A DNA stretch of 13,261 nt from Candidatus Bathyarchaeum sp. (lineage in GTDB: Archaea; Thermoproteota; Bathyarchaeia; Bathyarchaeales; Bathyarchaeaceae). The stretch lies in the NCBI GenBank assembly GCA_004376385.1, contig SOJY01000135.1, forward strand, positions 1 to 13,261. The letters run 5' to 3'. The translations under genes were made by a program, and so were the position numbers. The notes under the pieces are model-generated. The model ran no database searches, had not been told where the DNA came from, and was given only the letters and a program-made list of their open reading frames with translations. The first letter of the stretch is position 1; every line of letters begins with the position of its first letter. Shown piece after piece: positions 5,318 to 10,968 of the stretch.

Positions 5318-7432
5318 ATGACAAATGAGTTACCACCTCATAAGCTTAGAAAAGAACGCGATTCCAAGCTGACTGGTTGCAAAACCACCGAAGAACTTTC
5401 GCCGCTCGAAGAAATTATTGGTCAAGAGAGGGCGGTGAAAGCGCTTAGATTCGGTTTGGGCATTAAACAACTTGGATTTAATATCTATGTGGCTGGTTAT
5501 CCGGGAACGGGTAGAACAACCGCTGTGAAAGACTTCTTAGAAGAGATAGCTAAGACGAAGCGAGTGCCTTCTGACTGGTGCTACGTAAACAACTTTAGCA
5601 GCTCGTATGAACCCAAAGCAATAAGGCTGGCCCCTGGCAAAGTAAAAAGCTTTCAAACTGACGTGTCAAATCTCATTACTGTGACGCAGAGAGCACTTTC
5701 TAAAGCGTTCGAAAGTGAAGAGTACGGAAAGAAACGGGAATCAATCATCAAAGCTATCGGAGAGGAAAGAAATGAACTTTTTTCTCAACTAAGCAAGAGG
5801 GCCCAAGAAAAAGGATTCGCCCTTCATACGGGTCCTACAGGGCTGCTAGTCATCCCGGTGGTAAAGGGAAAGCCTCTAAACGAACGCGAGTTCAATGCCC
5901 TAAGCCCAGGAATTAGAGCCGAAATTCTGAAGAGAAGAGGAAAACTAAATGCAGACTTAACTAGCGCAATGAGGCAATTGAGGGCCCTAGAAGGGAAGGC
6001 TAAAGATGAGATTGAGAACTTGAATCGTGAGGTTGCGTTGTATGCGATGGGTCATTTGTTTGCCGATCTGAAAGAGAAATACAAGGAGTTTCACGAGGTT
6101 GTCGGCTACTTAGGTGAGGTGCAGAATGATATCTTGGAAAACCTCACCCAATTCGTAAAGCCTGAAGCTTCTAAAGCTCCTCCAGTTCCCTTTCCAGTTC
6201 CTTGGATGAAGGAGCTTCCCTCAAAAAAATACGAGGTAAACGTAATAGTAGACAACTCGGATCTCAAAGGTGCTCCTGTAGTTGTAGAGCTCAACCCCAC
6301 GTATCAAAACATCTTTGGAAGAATAGAGAAAGAAGCACAGTTCGGAGTCCTAACAACCGATTTCACCATGATCCGTTCGGGCTCCCTTCACAAGGCTAAC
6401 GGCGGGTATTTGGTGCTCCCTGTGGAGGAGCTGCTTCAAAACATATTCTCTTGGGATGGTTTGAAGAGAGCTCTAAAGAATAAGGAGGTTGTAGTTGAAG
6501 AAGCTGGTGAACGCTTAGGTTTCATCACCACAAAAGGCTTGAGGCCAGAGCCAATTCCGTTAAGCGTCAAGGTGGTCCTAATCGGAAACCCCCGGTTATA
6601 CCAAATGCTCTATTCTATGGACAAAGACTTCAAAGAACTCTTCAAAGTAAAAGCTGACTTTGACACGTCTATGGACCGAACAGAAGAGAACATGCAGAAA
6701 TATGCAGCCTTCATCTGCACCTTCTGCGGAAAGGAGAACCTAAAACACCTAGACGCCTCAGCCGTAGCAAAAACAATCGAGTACGCCTCCAGACTAGCCG
6801 AAGACCAAGAAAAACTCTCCACAAGATTCGCCGACATAGCAGACATCATCCGAGAAGCCAACTTCTACGCCCTGCAAGAGAATTCTGAGAATGTGACTGC
6901 TAACCACGTCAAAAAGGCCATCGAGGAGAAGATCTATCGCTCTAATCTCATCCAAAAGAAGATCCAAGAAATGATTGAACGGAACATTCTTCTGATCCAT
7001 CTTGATGGAGAAATTGTGGGGCAGGTGAACGGCCTGACTGTCATGAGCTTAGGAGACTTCTCTTTTGGCGCACCTTCCCGTGTCACAGCCAGCATAGGGC
7101 TAGGACGGGAAGAAATCATTGATATTCAGAGAGAGGCTAAGCTAGCAGGCCCAATCCACACTAAGGGGGTAATGATCTTAAGCGGATATCTAGCTGAGAA
7201 GTATGCCAAAGACAAGCCCCTAAACCTTTCAGCGCGCCTAGTTTTTGAACAAAGCTATGGAATGGTGGAAGGAGACAGTGCTTCCAGCACAGAATTATAT
7301 AGTCTCCTTTCTGCCCTTTCGGAAAAACCCATCAAGCAAAACATCGCGGTCACGGGCTCAGTGAACCAGAAGGGGGAAGTCCAAGCAATCGGCGGGGTGA
7401 ATGAGAAGATTGAGGGTTTTTTAAGTCTGTAA
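5318..7432 (+). CDS. ATP-dependent Lon-type protease (soluble, AAA_32 branch), ending early at a frameshift
   Basis: This frame encodes 704 residues of a cytoplasmic AAA+ serine protease that unfolds and degrades proteins. The P-loop GYPGTGRTT (60-68) has Arg where Walker A usually has Lys, which I believe is common in this branch. Residues about 125-280 form the charged helical insertion of AAA_32 proteins. The proteolytic domain begins near 550. The catalytic dyad is complete: Ser654 in EGDSASS and Lys697 in GGVNEKIEG. Directly after Lys697 the frame runs through a T6 run (7417-7422) into TAA (7430-7432), while the family sequence continues in another frame from 7425. No transmembrane segment is seen, unlike the usual archaeal LonB. 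The start is fixed by a good promoter and ribosome binding site. Confidence 0.88.
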   Translation: MTNELPPHKLRKERDSKLTGCKTTEELSPLEEIIGQERAVKALRFGLGIKQLGFNIYVAGYPGTGRTTAVKDFLEEIAKTKRVPSDWCYVNNFSSSYEPKAIRLAPGKVKSFQTDVSNLITVTQRALSKAFESEEYGKKRESIIKAIGEERNELFSQLSKRAQEKGFALHTGPTGLLVIPVVKGKPLNEREFNALSPGIRAEILKRRGKLNADLTSAMRQLRALEGKAKDEIENLNREVALYAMGHLFADLKEKYKEFHEVVGYLGEVQNDILENLTQFVKPEASKAPPVPFPVPWMKELPSKKYEVNVIVDNSDLKGAPVVVELNPTYQNIFGRIEKEAQFGVLTTDFTMIRSGSLHKANGGYLVLPVEELLQNIFSWDGLKRALKNKEVVVEEAGERLGFITTKGLRPEPIPLSVKVVLIGNPRLYQMLYSMDKDFKELFKVKADFDTSMDRTEENMQKYAAFICTFCGKENLKHLDASAVAKTIEYASRLAEDQEKLSTRFADIADIIREANFYALQENSENVTANHVKKAIEEKIYRSNLIQKKIQEMIERNILLIHLDGEIVGQVNGLTVMSLGDFSFGAPSRVTASIGLGREEIIDIQREAKLAGPIHTKGVMILSGYLAEKYAKDKPLNLSARLVFEQSYGMVEGDSASSTELYSLLSALSEKPIKQNIAVTGSVNQKGEVQAIGGVNEKIEGFLSL

Positions 7433-7730
7433 GGCTAAGGGCTTCACCGGAGGGCAAGGGGTTCTGATACCCGAAAGCAACGTACAAAACCTCATGCTGA
7501 AGGAAGAAGTGGTTGAGGCCGTTCGAGAAGGAAAGTTCCACATATACCCCGTGAAAACCATCGACCAAGGTATTGAGGTCCTTACGGGAGGTAAGGCCGG
7601 CGTAAGACGGCCGGACGGAACATTCGAGGAAGGAACGGTGAATTATAGAGTAGATAAACGCCTAAGGGAGATGGCAGAGAAAATCAAAGAGTTTCCTGAA
7701 TTCGTCGTGGGAGGAAGAAAGAAAGATTAG
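7425..7730 (+). pseudogene. C-terminal part of the Lon protease, in a shifted frame
   Basis: From 7425 this frame reads VCKAKGFTGGQGVLIPESNV, the expected continuation after NEKIEGF(F) in this protease family, and runs about 100 residues to a TAG at 7728-7730. It completes the proteolytic domain and ends with the conserved tail GTFEEGTVNYRVDKRL. It has no start of its own before an ATG at 7494, too late for a domain. Rejoining the frames needs a loss of two bases or a gain of one (+1/-2) between 7412 and 7424, at the six-T run. Either the gene is broken, the assembly has a homopolymer error, or a non-standard shift occurs. A 13-nt purine-pyrimidine tract starts 8 nt after the stop. Confidence 0.8.
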
Positions 7731-7738
7731 CTTAGCCA

Positions 7739-7797
7739 ATGTATATGTATGGTGGTAGAGGTATGTATGCAAGCAACGCAATTAGCATGCATGCATG
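7739..7797. repeat. Cluster of three alternating purine-pyrimidine tracts
   Basis: ATGTATATGTATG (7739-7751), GTATGTATGCA (7761-7771) and GCATGCATGCATG (7785-7797) lie one after another behind the Lon gene. The last contains the ATG of the 29-codon ORF. Confidence 0.85.
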
Positions 7798-7884
7798 AGG
7801 CGTTGCGGATACTCCAAGAAAGCTATTGAAGAAATTTGGAAATGGTATGATTTCTCAGAGAGAAAAGGAGTTGTGAGTTTCTAG
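7795..7884 (+). CDS. 29-codon ORF, possible gene tail
   Basis: The ATG (7795-7797) lies inside a purine-pyrimidine tract and the TAG (7882-7884) is followed 4 nt later by another tract (7889-7903). The peptide has a helical, coding-like composition: it starts MRRCGYSKKAIEEIWKWYDF and ends ERKGVVSF. I have a vague memory of similar WKWY...KGVASF endings in small archaeal proteins but cannot name a family. No ribosome binding site is visible, and the frame is closed just upstream by TAG at 7783-7785. It may be a microprotein, or the 3' end of a longer gene cut at the tract. Confidence 0.4.
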   Translation: MRRCGYSKKAIEEIWKWYDFSERKGVVSF

Positions 7885-7888
7885 CAAA

Positions 7889-7903
7889 ATGCATGCATGC
7901 GCG
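7889..7903. repeat. Alternating purine-pyrimidine tract (15 nt) between convergent ORFs
   Basis: ATGCATGCATGCGCG lies 4 nt after the stop of the 29-codon ORF and 8 nt beyond the stop of the convergent gene at 7912, so it sits at the 3' end of both. Confidence 0.85.
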
Positions 7904-7911
7904 ACCAGTAT

Positions 7912-8148
7912 TCATTTGAATTCTTCGACGAATTTCCTCACCCAGTGTTCAAACTCTCTGGTTTCTATTCTAACTTCGAACTTCTTGTCTTCTTGTGTAA
8001 GTGTTACCGTGACATAGCCAACCTTATCTCCATTGAAGGTAACGCAGCAAGGATTTTGCTCAGCGATCTTCAAACCGACCTCGTCAACAAAATACTTAAT
8101 GGCTTTGTCCAAAATCGCTTCTCGGTCTTTCTTTGTTTCAAAGGACAT
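7912..8148 (-). CDS. Small hypothetical protein (78 residues)
   Basis: I do not recognise the family by name, but the composition and pattern look like a real protein. A charged N-terminal helix (SFETKKDREAILDKAIKYF) is followed by a short segment with two adjacent cysteines (EQNPCC), three amphipathic strands (VTFNG, GYVTVTLTQ, FEVRIETRE) and a C-terminal helix (FEHWVRKFVEEF). This suggests a compact soluble alpha-beta domain. The frame is open to a TTG at 8157, but the ATG at 8148 gives the cleaner start MSFETKK. A TATA-like GTAAAATAG on the minus strand (8201-8192) lies about 45 nt upstream. It converges on the 29-codon ORF. No regulatory or functional prediction is justified. Confidence 0.7.
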   Translation of the reverse strand: MSFETKKDREAILDKAIKYFVDEVGLKIAEQNPCCVTFNGDKVGYVTVTLTQEDKKFEVRIETREFEHWVRKFVEEFK

Positions 8149-8227
8149 AACAAGCAATTTCTTATCACTATTATCTAGTATTCCTATTAGACCTATTTTA
8201 CTCTTTTCAGCGACTCTGGCTCGTTTT

Positions 8228-8331
8228 CATATGCATGCATAGCTGTTGAAGTCACTATTCTCCTTGTTGTCCCCAAACTCTTAGAATGGCTTGGCGAATC
8301 ACAGATTAGACCGTTTGTGTATGCATGTGTA
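8228..8331. repeat. Pair of long alternating purine-pyrimidine tracts
   Basis: CATATGCATGCATA (8228-8241) and TGTGTATGCATGTGTA (8316-8331) enclose 74 nt. The second lies 16 nt past the wrbA stop (minus strand); the first is about 80 nt upstream of the small hypothetical gene. The enclosed DNA is open in one plus-strand frame but shows nothing I recognise. Confidence 0.8.
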
Positions 8332-8347
8332 ACTTCAGTCGATAGAT

Positions 8348-8977
8348 TCAAGACGCTAGTCTTTTTGCAATATTTGTCAAGTGTTTTCCTAGGTTCTTTG
8401 CCGTCTCAAGGTCATTGGCTGTTGGCATGCGCTTGTACGGCGGGCCGCTCCCAGCGACGGTTGAAGCTCCATAGGGTGAACCACCTGTTATCTCCCCCAT
8501 CGTCATCTGCTCCCTGAAAGAATATGGCAGACCAACGACAACGAAGCCATGATGTAGAAGTGTAAAATGCGTCGAGATGATGGTTGTTTCCTGTCCTCCA
8601 TGTTGATTGTTTGAGCTGGTGAATGCTGCTGCCGGTTTGCCGATGAGACTGCCTTTCATCCAGATCGCTCCTGTTTGATCCCAGAAATTCCTCATTTGGG
8701 CGGACATGTTGCCAAAGCGAGTGGGAGTGCCCACGATAACTCCTTGGATGTCGTCTAGGTCCTTGCGAGGGTCAGCGACTGGAACATCCTTCATTAAGTC
8801 TTTTGCCTTTCTTATCTCCTCACTCCAAAATTGTTCTGGAACAAGTTCGGCAACTTGCTTAAGGATTGGCTGACCGCCTACCTCTTGAATGCCTTCAACT
8901 ACTGCCTTGGCCATCCTGAAGATGTGACCGTACATCGAGTAGAAGACAACAAGGATCTTGGGTCTATGTTGACTCAC
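8348..8977 (-). CDS. wrbA: NAD(P)H:quinone oxidoreductase, WrbA type
   Basis: The product (209 residues) is a flavodoxin-fold FMN protein that reduces quinones by two electrons, thought to limit one-electron redox cycling. Family marks are the N-terminal phosphate loop in VVFYSMYGHIFRMAKAV (about 10-26), GTPTRFGNMSAQMRNFWDQT in the middle, the WrbA segment GKPAAAFTSSNNQHGGQETT, and GSPYGASTVAG near the C-terminus. The start is the GTG at 8977-8975: AGGAGGT lies 7 nt upstream and the first residues (SQHRPKILVVFYS) fit the family. The frame is open to 9049 but adds 24 residues of no similarity. A TATA-like TATATACG near 9012-9005 lies inside a purine-pyrimidine tract. The zinc-finger gene ends 79 nt upstream on the same strand. 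Confidence 0.9.
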   Translation of the reverse strand: MSQHRPKILVVFYSMYGHIFRMAKAVVEGIQEVGGQPILKQVAELVPEQFWSEEIRKAKDLMKDVPVADPRKDLDDIQGVIVGTPTRFGNMSAQMRNFWDQTGAIWMKGSLIGKPAAAFTSSNNQHGGQETTIISTHFTLLHHGFVVVGLPYSFREQMTMGEITGGSPYGASTVAGSGPPYKRMPTANDLETAKNLGKHLTNIAKRLAS

Positions 8978-9002
8978 AATTCTAACCTCCTGTTCTGAGT
9001 TT

Positions 9003-9030
9003 CGTATATACGTACCCAAATGTATGCACA
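9003..9030. repeat. Two adjacent alternating purine-pyrimidine tracts
   Basis: CGTATATACGTAC (9003-9015) and ATGTATGCACA (9020-9030) lie between the zinc-finger gene stop and the wrbA ribosome binding site. Confidence 0.75.
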
Positions 9031-9056
9031 GTAGAACAGAAGCCAGCACTATTTTG

Positions 9057-9167
9057 CTACATGTGCTCCTTCTTCTTGTGTTCCATTAGTTTTTCTTCTG
9101 TTTCGAAAGTCATGCCACATTTGGGACATTTAAACTCTTTCTTCTCTTCACAACTACCACAAGGCAT
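9057..9167 (-). CDS. 36-residue C2H2 zinc-finger microprotein
   Basis: The minus strand encodes M-PCGSCEEKKEF and then a classical C2H2 finger: Cys14-x2-Cys17-x3-Phe-x5-Leu-x2-His30-x4-His35, with the hydrophobic residues at canonical spacing, ending HM and TAG. A second CxxC (Cys3, Cys6) precedes it and may bind another metal or extend the site. The start ATG (9167-9165) has GGTGG about 8 nt upstream. A BRE/TATA-like AAAGATTAAAGAC lies near 9220-9207. Such single-finger proteins occur in archaea and may bind nucleic acid or protein; the target is unknown. It is divergent from the glutaredoxin gene and lies in line with wrbA, with which it could be cotranscribed. The motif spacing makes chance unlikely. 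Confidence 0.75.
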   Translation of the reverse strand: MPCGSCEEKKEFKCPKCGMTFETEEKLMEHKKKEHM

Positions 9168-9234
9168 ACTATTCACCACCTATAGTTTGAGTTATAGCCA
9201 CGGTGCCGAGTCTTTAATCTTTCTCTTGTCGTGG

Positions 9235-9300
9235 ATGCATGTGCAATTCTAATATATACCCTTAGAAGTGAAAGATTACACTTAAGAATGCATGTGTACA
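9235..9300. repeat. Pair of alternating purine-pyrimidine tracts flanking a promoter
   Basis: ATGCATGTGCA (9235-9245) and ATGCATGTGTACA (9288-9300) enclose the TATA box of the glutaredoxin operon. The second tract would lie in the 5' leader. Confidence 0.8.
9248..9260 (+). promoter_or_regulatory. TATA box of the glutaredoxin-FTR operon
   Basis: TCTAATATATACC gives a clear TATA element. Transcription should start near 9280, leaving a leader of about 25 nt before the ATG at 9306. Confidence 0.55.
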
Positions 9301-9305
9301 ATCAT

Positions 9306-9605
9306 ATGAAAAAGAGAAAAATGAGAACTATAAAGATTCCAGGCAAAGACAACAAGCATAGTGTTCTCGTGTATGCCTTAAGCACTTGTGTTTGGTGTAA
9401 ACGAATGAAGAAATTTTTGGCAGACAACAGCATTGGATATGAATATGTGGATGTTGATTTATGTAGCAAAGAAGAACAAGAAGAAATGAGAAGTGACATT
9501 TTAAGCCGTGGAGGGCGCCTAAGCTATCCTACTGCAATCATAAACGACAAAATCTTGATCACTGGCTTTAAAGAAGACAAAATGAGAGCGGTCTTAGAGA
9601 TTTGA
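9306..9605 (+). CDS. Glutaredoxin/thioredoxin-like redox protein (NrdH-type)
   Basis: With the ATG at 9306 the protein has 99 residues. It has a glutaredoxin fold: strand HSVLVYALSTC, active site C28-V-W-C31 followed by KRMKKFL, a second strand YEYVDVDL, and the cis-proline segment S73-Y-P75-T. The terminal GFKED fits the glutathione/NrdH-type end. It probably shuttles electrons as a dithiol to targets such as a ribonucleotide reductase or other disulfides; the target is inferred, not seen. The frame is open to 9231, but that part covers the promoter. The ATG at 9321 is an alternative start. The TGA overlaps the TTG start of the FTR gene (9602), so the two are translationally coupled and the reductase next door is the likely electron source. 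Confidence 0.88.
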   Translation: MKKRKMRTIKIPGKDNKHSVLVYALSTCVWCKRMKKFLADNSIGYEYVDVDLCSKEEQEEMRSDILSRGGRLSYPTAIINDKILITGFKEDKMRAVLEI

Positions 9606-10150
9606 TAACCTTAGAAAAAGTGAGGCAAAGGGCAGAAAGCGATGCAAAAAGGCACGGCTATTACCTAAACCCTGATCCCAAGTTTCTTGAAAGCCTTCTT
9701 GAAGGACTTGAGCAGAACGAAGGTCGATATGGTTACCCCTTATGCCCATGTAGACTTGCCTCTGAAAAGTTTGAGTTTGATAGAGACATAATATGTCCTT
9801 GCGACTATCGAGACCCAGATGTTGAAGAATATGGATATTGCTACTGCGCGCTTTATGTTAGAAAGGATGTGTTTGAAGGAAAGACTCCAATACAACCAAT
9901 TCCAGAGCGTAGACCTCTGGAAAAACAAGTCAGAGCTTACGCAGTTTCTACCGAGACTCTCGCTGAAAAGCCATCTGAAATGGGTGCCATGATTGCCGAG
10001 AAACCTTCTAAAGATCAAAGGAAAATGTGGTACTGTAAACAATGTGGCTACATCTGCTTCCGCGAAGAACCACCTTTTATCTGTCCCATATGTAGAGCAA
10101 AAAGAGAGATGTTTGGCGAAATAAGAATACAAGCAGATATTCGCAGATAG
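9602..10150 (+). CDS. Ferredoxin:thioredoxin reductase catalytic-subunit-like protein fused to rubredoxin
   Basis: The 182-residue product has two parts. Residues 1-105 match the FTR catalytic subunit: C48-P-C50, C65-P-C67 and C80-Y-C82, which by homology give a [4Fe-4S] cluster (Cys48, 65, 67, 80) and an active-site disulfide (Cys50-Cys82). The His that normally lies in the last motif (CHC) is Tyr81 here. Spacing between motifs is 14 and 12 residues. Residues about 140-175 are a rubredoxin-like domain with C145-x2-C148 and C161-x2-C164, joined by a linker that repeats AEKPS. Such enzymes pass ferredoxin electrons to disulfides; related archaeal enzymes feed glutaredoxin-like partners. The start is TTG at 9602, overlapping the glutaredoxin stop by 4 bp. 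No separate variable subunit is visible. Confidence 0.88.
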   Translation: MITLEKVRQRAESDAKRHGYYLNPDPKFLESLLEGLEQNEGRYGYPLCPCRLASEKFEFDRDIICPCDYRDPDVEEYGYCYCALYVRKDVFEGKTPIQPIPERRPLEKQVRAYAVSTETLAEKPSEMGAMIAEKPSKDQRKMWYCKQCGYICFREEPPFICPICRAKREMFGEIRIQADIRR

Positions 10151-10383
10151 ACTTCTATGGTTCTTTCCCAGCGATATAAACTCGTTCTATCCGCGCTTCA
10201 TATACATGTCGGGTTTGAAGTCCCCTGAGAGATTACAGATTTGAGCACATGGAATATAGTTCCTGACCTACTATGTGTACGCACGCGATATTAGCGAGAA
10301 CGCATAAATCTACATTCCTTTTTGGATAATGCGCACGAGTAAACCATAAAAAGGATTCTTAACTGTCATTAATAGGATTAAAA
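10151..10383. other. Intergenic region with purine-pyrimidine tracts and a promoter
   Basis: CATATACATGT (10199-10209) and the 16-nt tract TATGTGTACGCACGCG (10272-10287) lie here. GCGATATAAACTCG (10171-10184) resembles a TATA box but has no recognisable gene after it. AAACCATAAAAAGGA (10341-10355) is the probable promoter of the next gene, predicting a leader of about ten bases. Confidence 0.55.
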
Positions 10384-10743
10384 ATGGTGGAAGTTGTTTA
10401 CGAGCCTTGGAAAAAAATCGTCATACATGAAATAGTCAAATATGTTTTAGACGATTTAGTGAAACTTCAGAGTTTAGGTGTGGAACCAGGTGGATTGGCT
10501 GACCCCTTACTTTGGGCGGGAGGGATAGTATTTTCTCGTTCAACGATGCTTGAAACAAAAGATGTCATCAAAGAAAAATTAGAAGGCTCAGTTCATTGGT
10601 CATCAGTAGAATGGGCACTGATGCCTGAGTTCAAAGAGGTGATCATTATAAAAGAAACAAATGTGAAAGTCCCAATAATTAACGTCAGTGCACATCCCAT
10701 ATACAAAACAGTTTCAAAATGGCTGAAAAACACAAAGAGTTAG
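10384..10743 (+). CDS. Hypothetical protein (119 residues)
   Basis: I do not recognise this protein. It begins MVEVVYEPWKKIVIHEIVKY and has mixed helix and strand character: an N-terminal amphipathic helix region (to about 30), a glycine-rich centre (GVEPGGLADPLLWAGGIVFS), a charged helix (TKDVIKEKLEG), an aromatic stretch (HWSSVEWALMPEF) and two strands (KEVIIIKE, VKVPIINVS). There is no signal peptide, membrane segment, cysteine or obvious catalytic motif, so a soluble cytoplasmic protein is likely. A BRE/TATA-like element at 10341-10355 and AGGATT a few bases before the ATG support expression. It stands alone between the redox operon and the exchanger gene, in the same direction, and a T-rich stretch follows it. 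Confidence 0.65.
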   Translation: MVEVVYEPWKKIVIHEIVKYVLDDLVKLQSLGVEPGGLADPLLWAGGIVFSRSTMLETKDVIKEKLEGSVHWSSVEWALMPEFKEVIIIKETNVKVPIINVSAHPIYKTVSKWLKNTKS

Positions 10744-10758
10744 AACCAAAATAACCGT

Positions 10759-10775
10759 TCACTTTTTCTTTTTTG
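10759..10775 (+). terminator. T-rich terminator after the 119-residue gene
   Basis: CACTTTTTCTTTTTTGG, 16 nt past the stop, has two T runs of five and six, typical of archaeal intrinsic termination. A GCGTGCAC tract follows at 10776-10783. Confidence 0.5.
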
Positions 10776-10783
10776 GCGTGCAC

Positions 10784-10968
10784 TTAGAACCCTTATATTA
10801 GAAAAATTTGAGCATACCAACCATTTTGCATGCATGCATCGGTTTGCCTGGCATGCCAATCCATGAAGGTGAACAACCAACATTATCCAAAAAAGAGTTT
10901 CGGCGTGCGTCGGGCAATTAATCAGAACTGTTGCCAAAATGGTTACATAGAGTGGAAACAAACTATGT
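10784..10968. other. Intergenic region before the exchanger gene
   Basis: It holds the 13-nt tract TGCATGCATGCAT (10827-10839), a short palindrome TTGGCATGCCAA-like around 10847-10859, and a GCGTGCGT tract near 10904. A TATA-like CTTATATTAG (10792-10801) is too far from the next start to be its main promoter. TATGTATG overlaps the start codon at 10969. A 45-codon ORF from 10863 overlaps the exchanger start and has no recognisable motif. Confidence 0.4.

Noticed and set aside
7417..7423. Programmed -1 frameshifting at T TTT TTA in the lon gene
   Set aside because: A -1 slip leads into a frame that soon stops at TGA; the conserved tail is in the +1/-2 frame.
8242..8517. Plus-strand open frame through the gap and antisense to wrbA
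   Set aside because: Most of it is the antisense shadow of wrbA; the part in the gap has no recognisable motif.
8978..9049. Longer WrbA starting at 9049
   Set aside because: The GTG at 8977 has an AGGAGGT ribosome binding site at good spacing and gives the family N-terminus.
10151..10258. Minus-strand short open frames ending in FKPDMYMKRG and RIERVYIAGKEP
   Set aside because: They look coding-like, but they overlap each other in different frames, lack starts and match nothing I can name.
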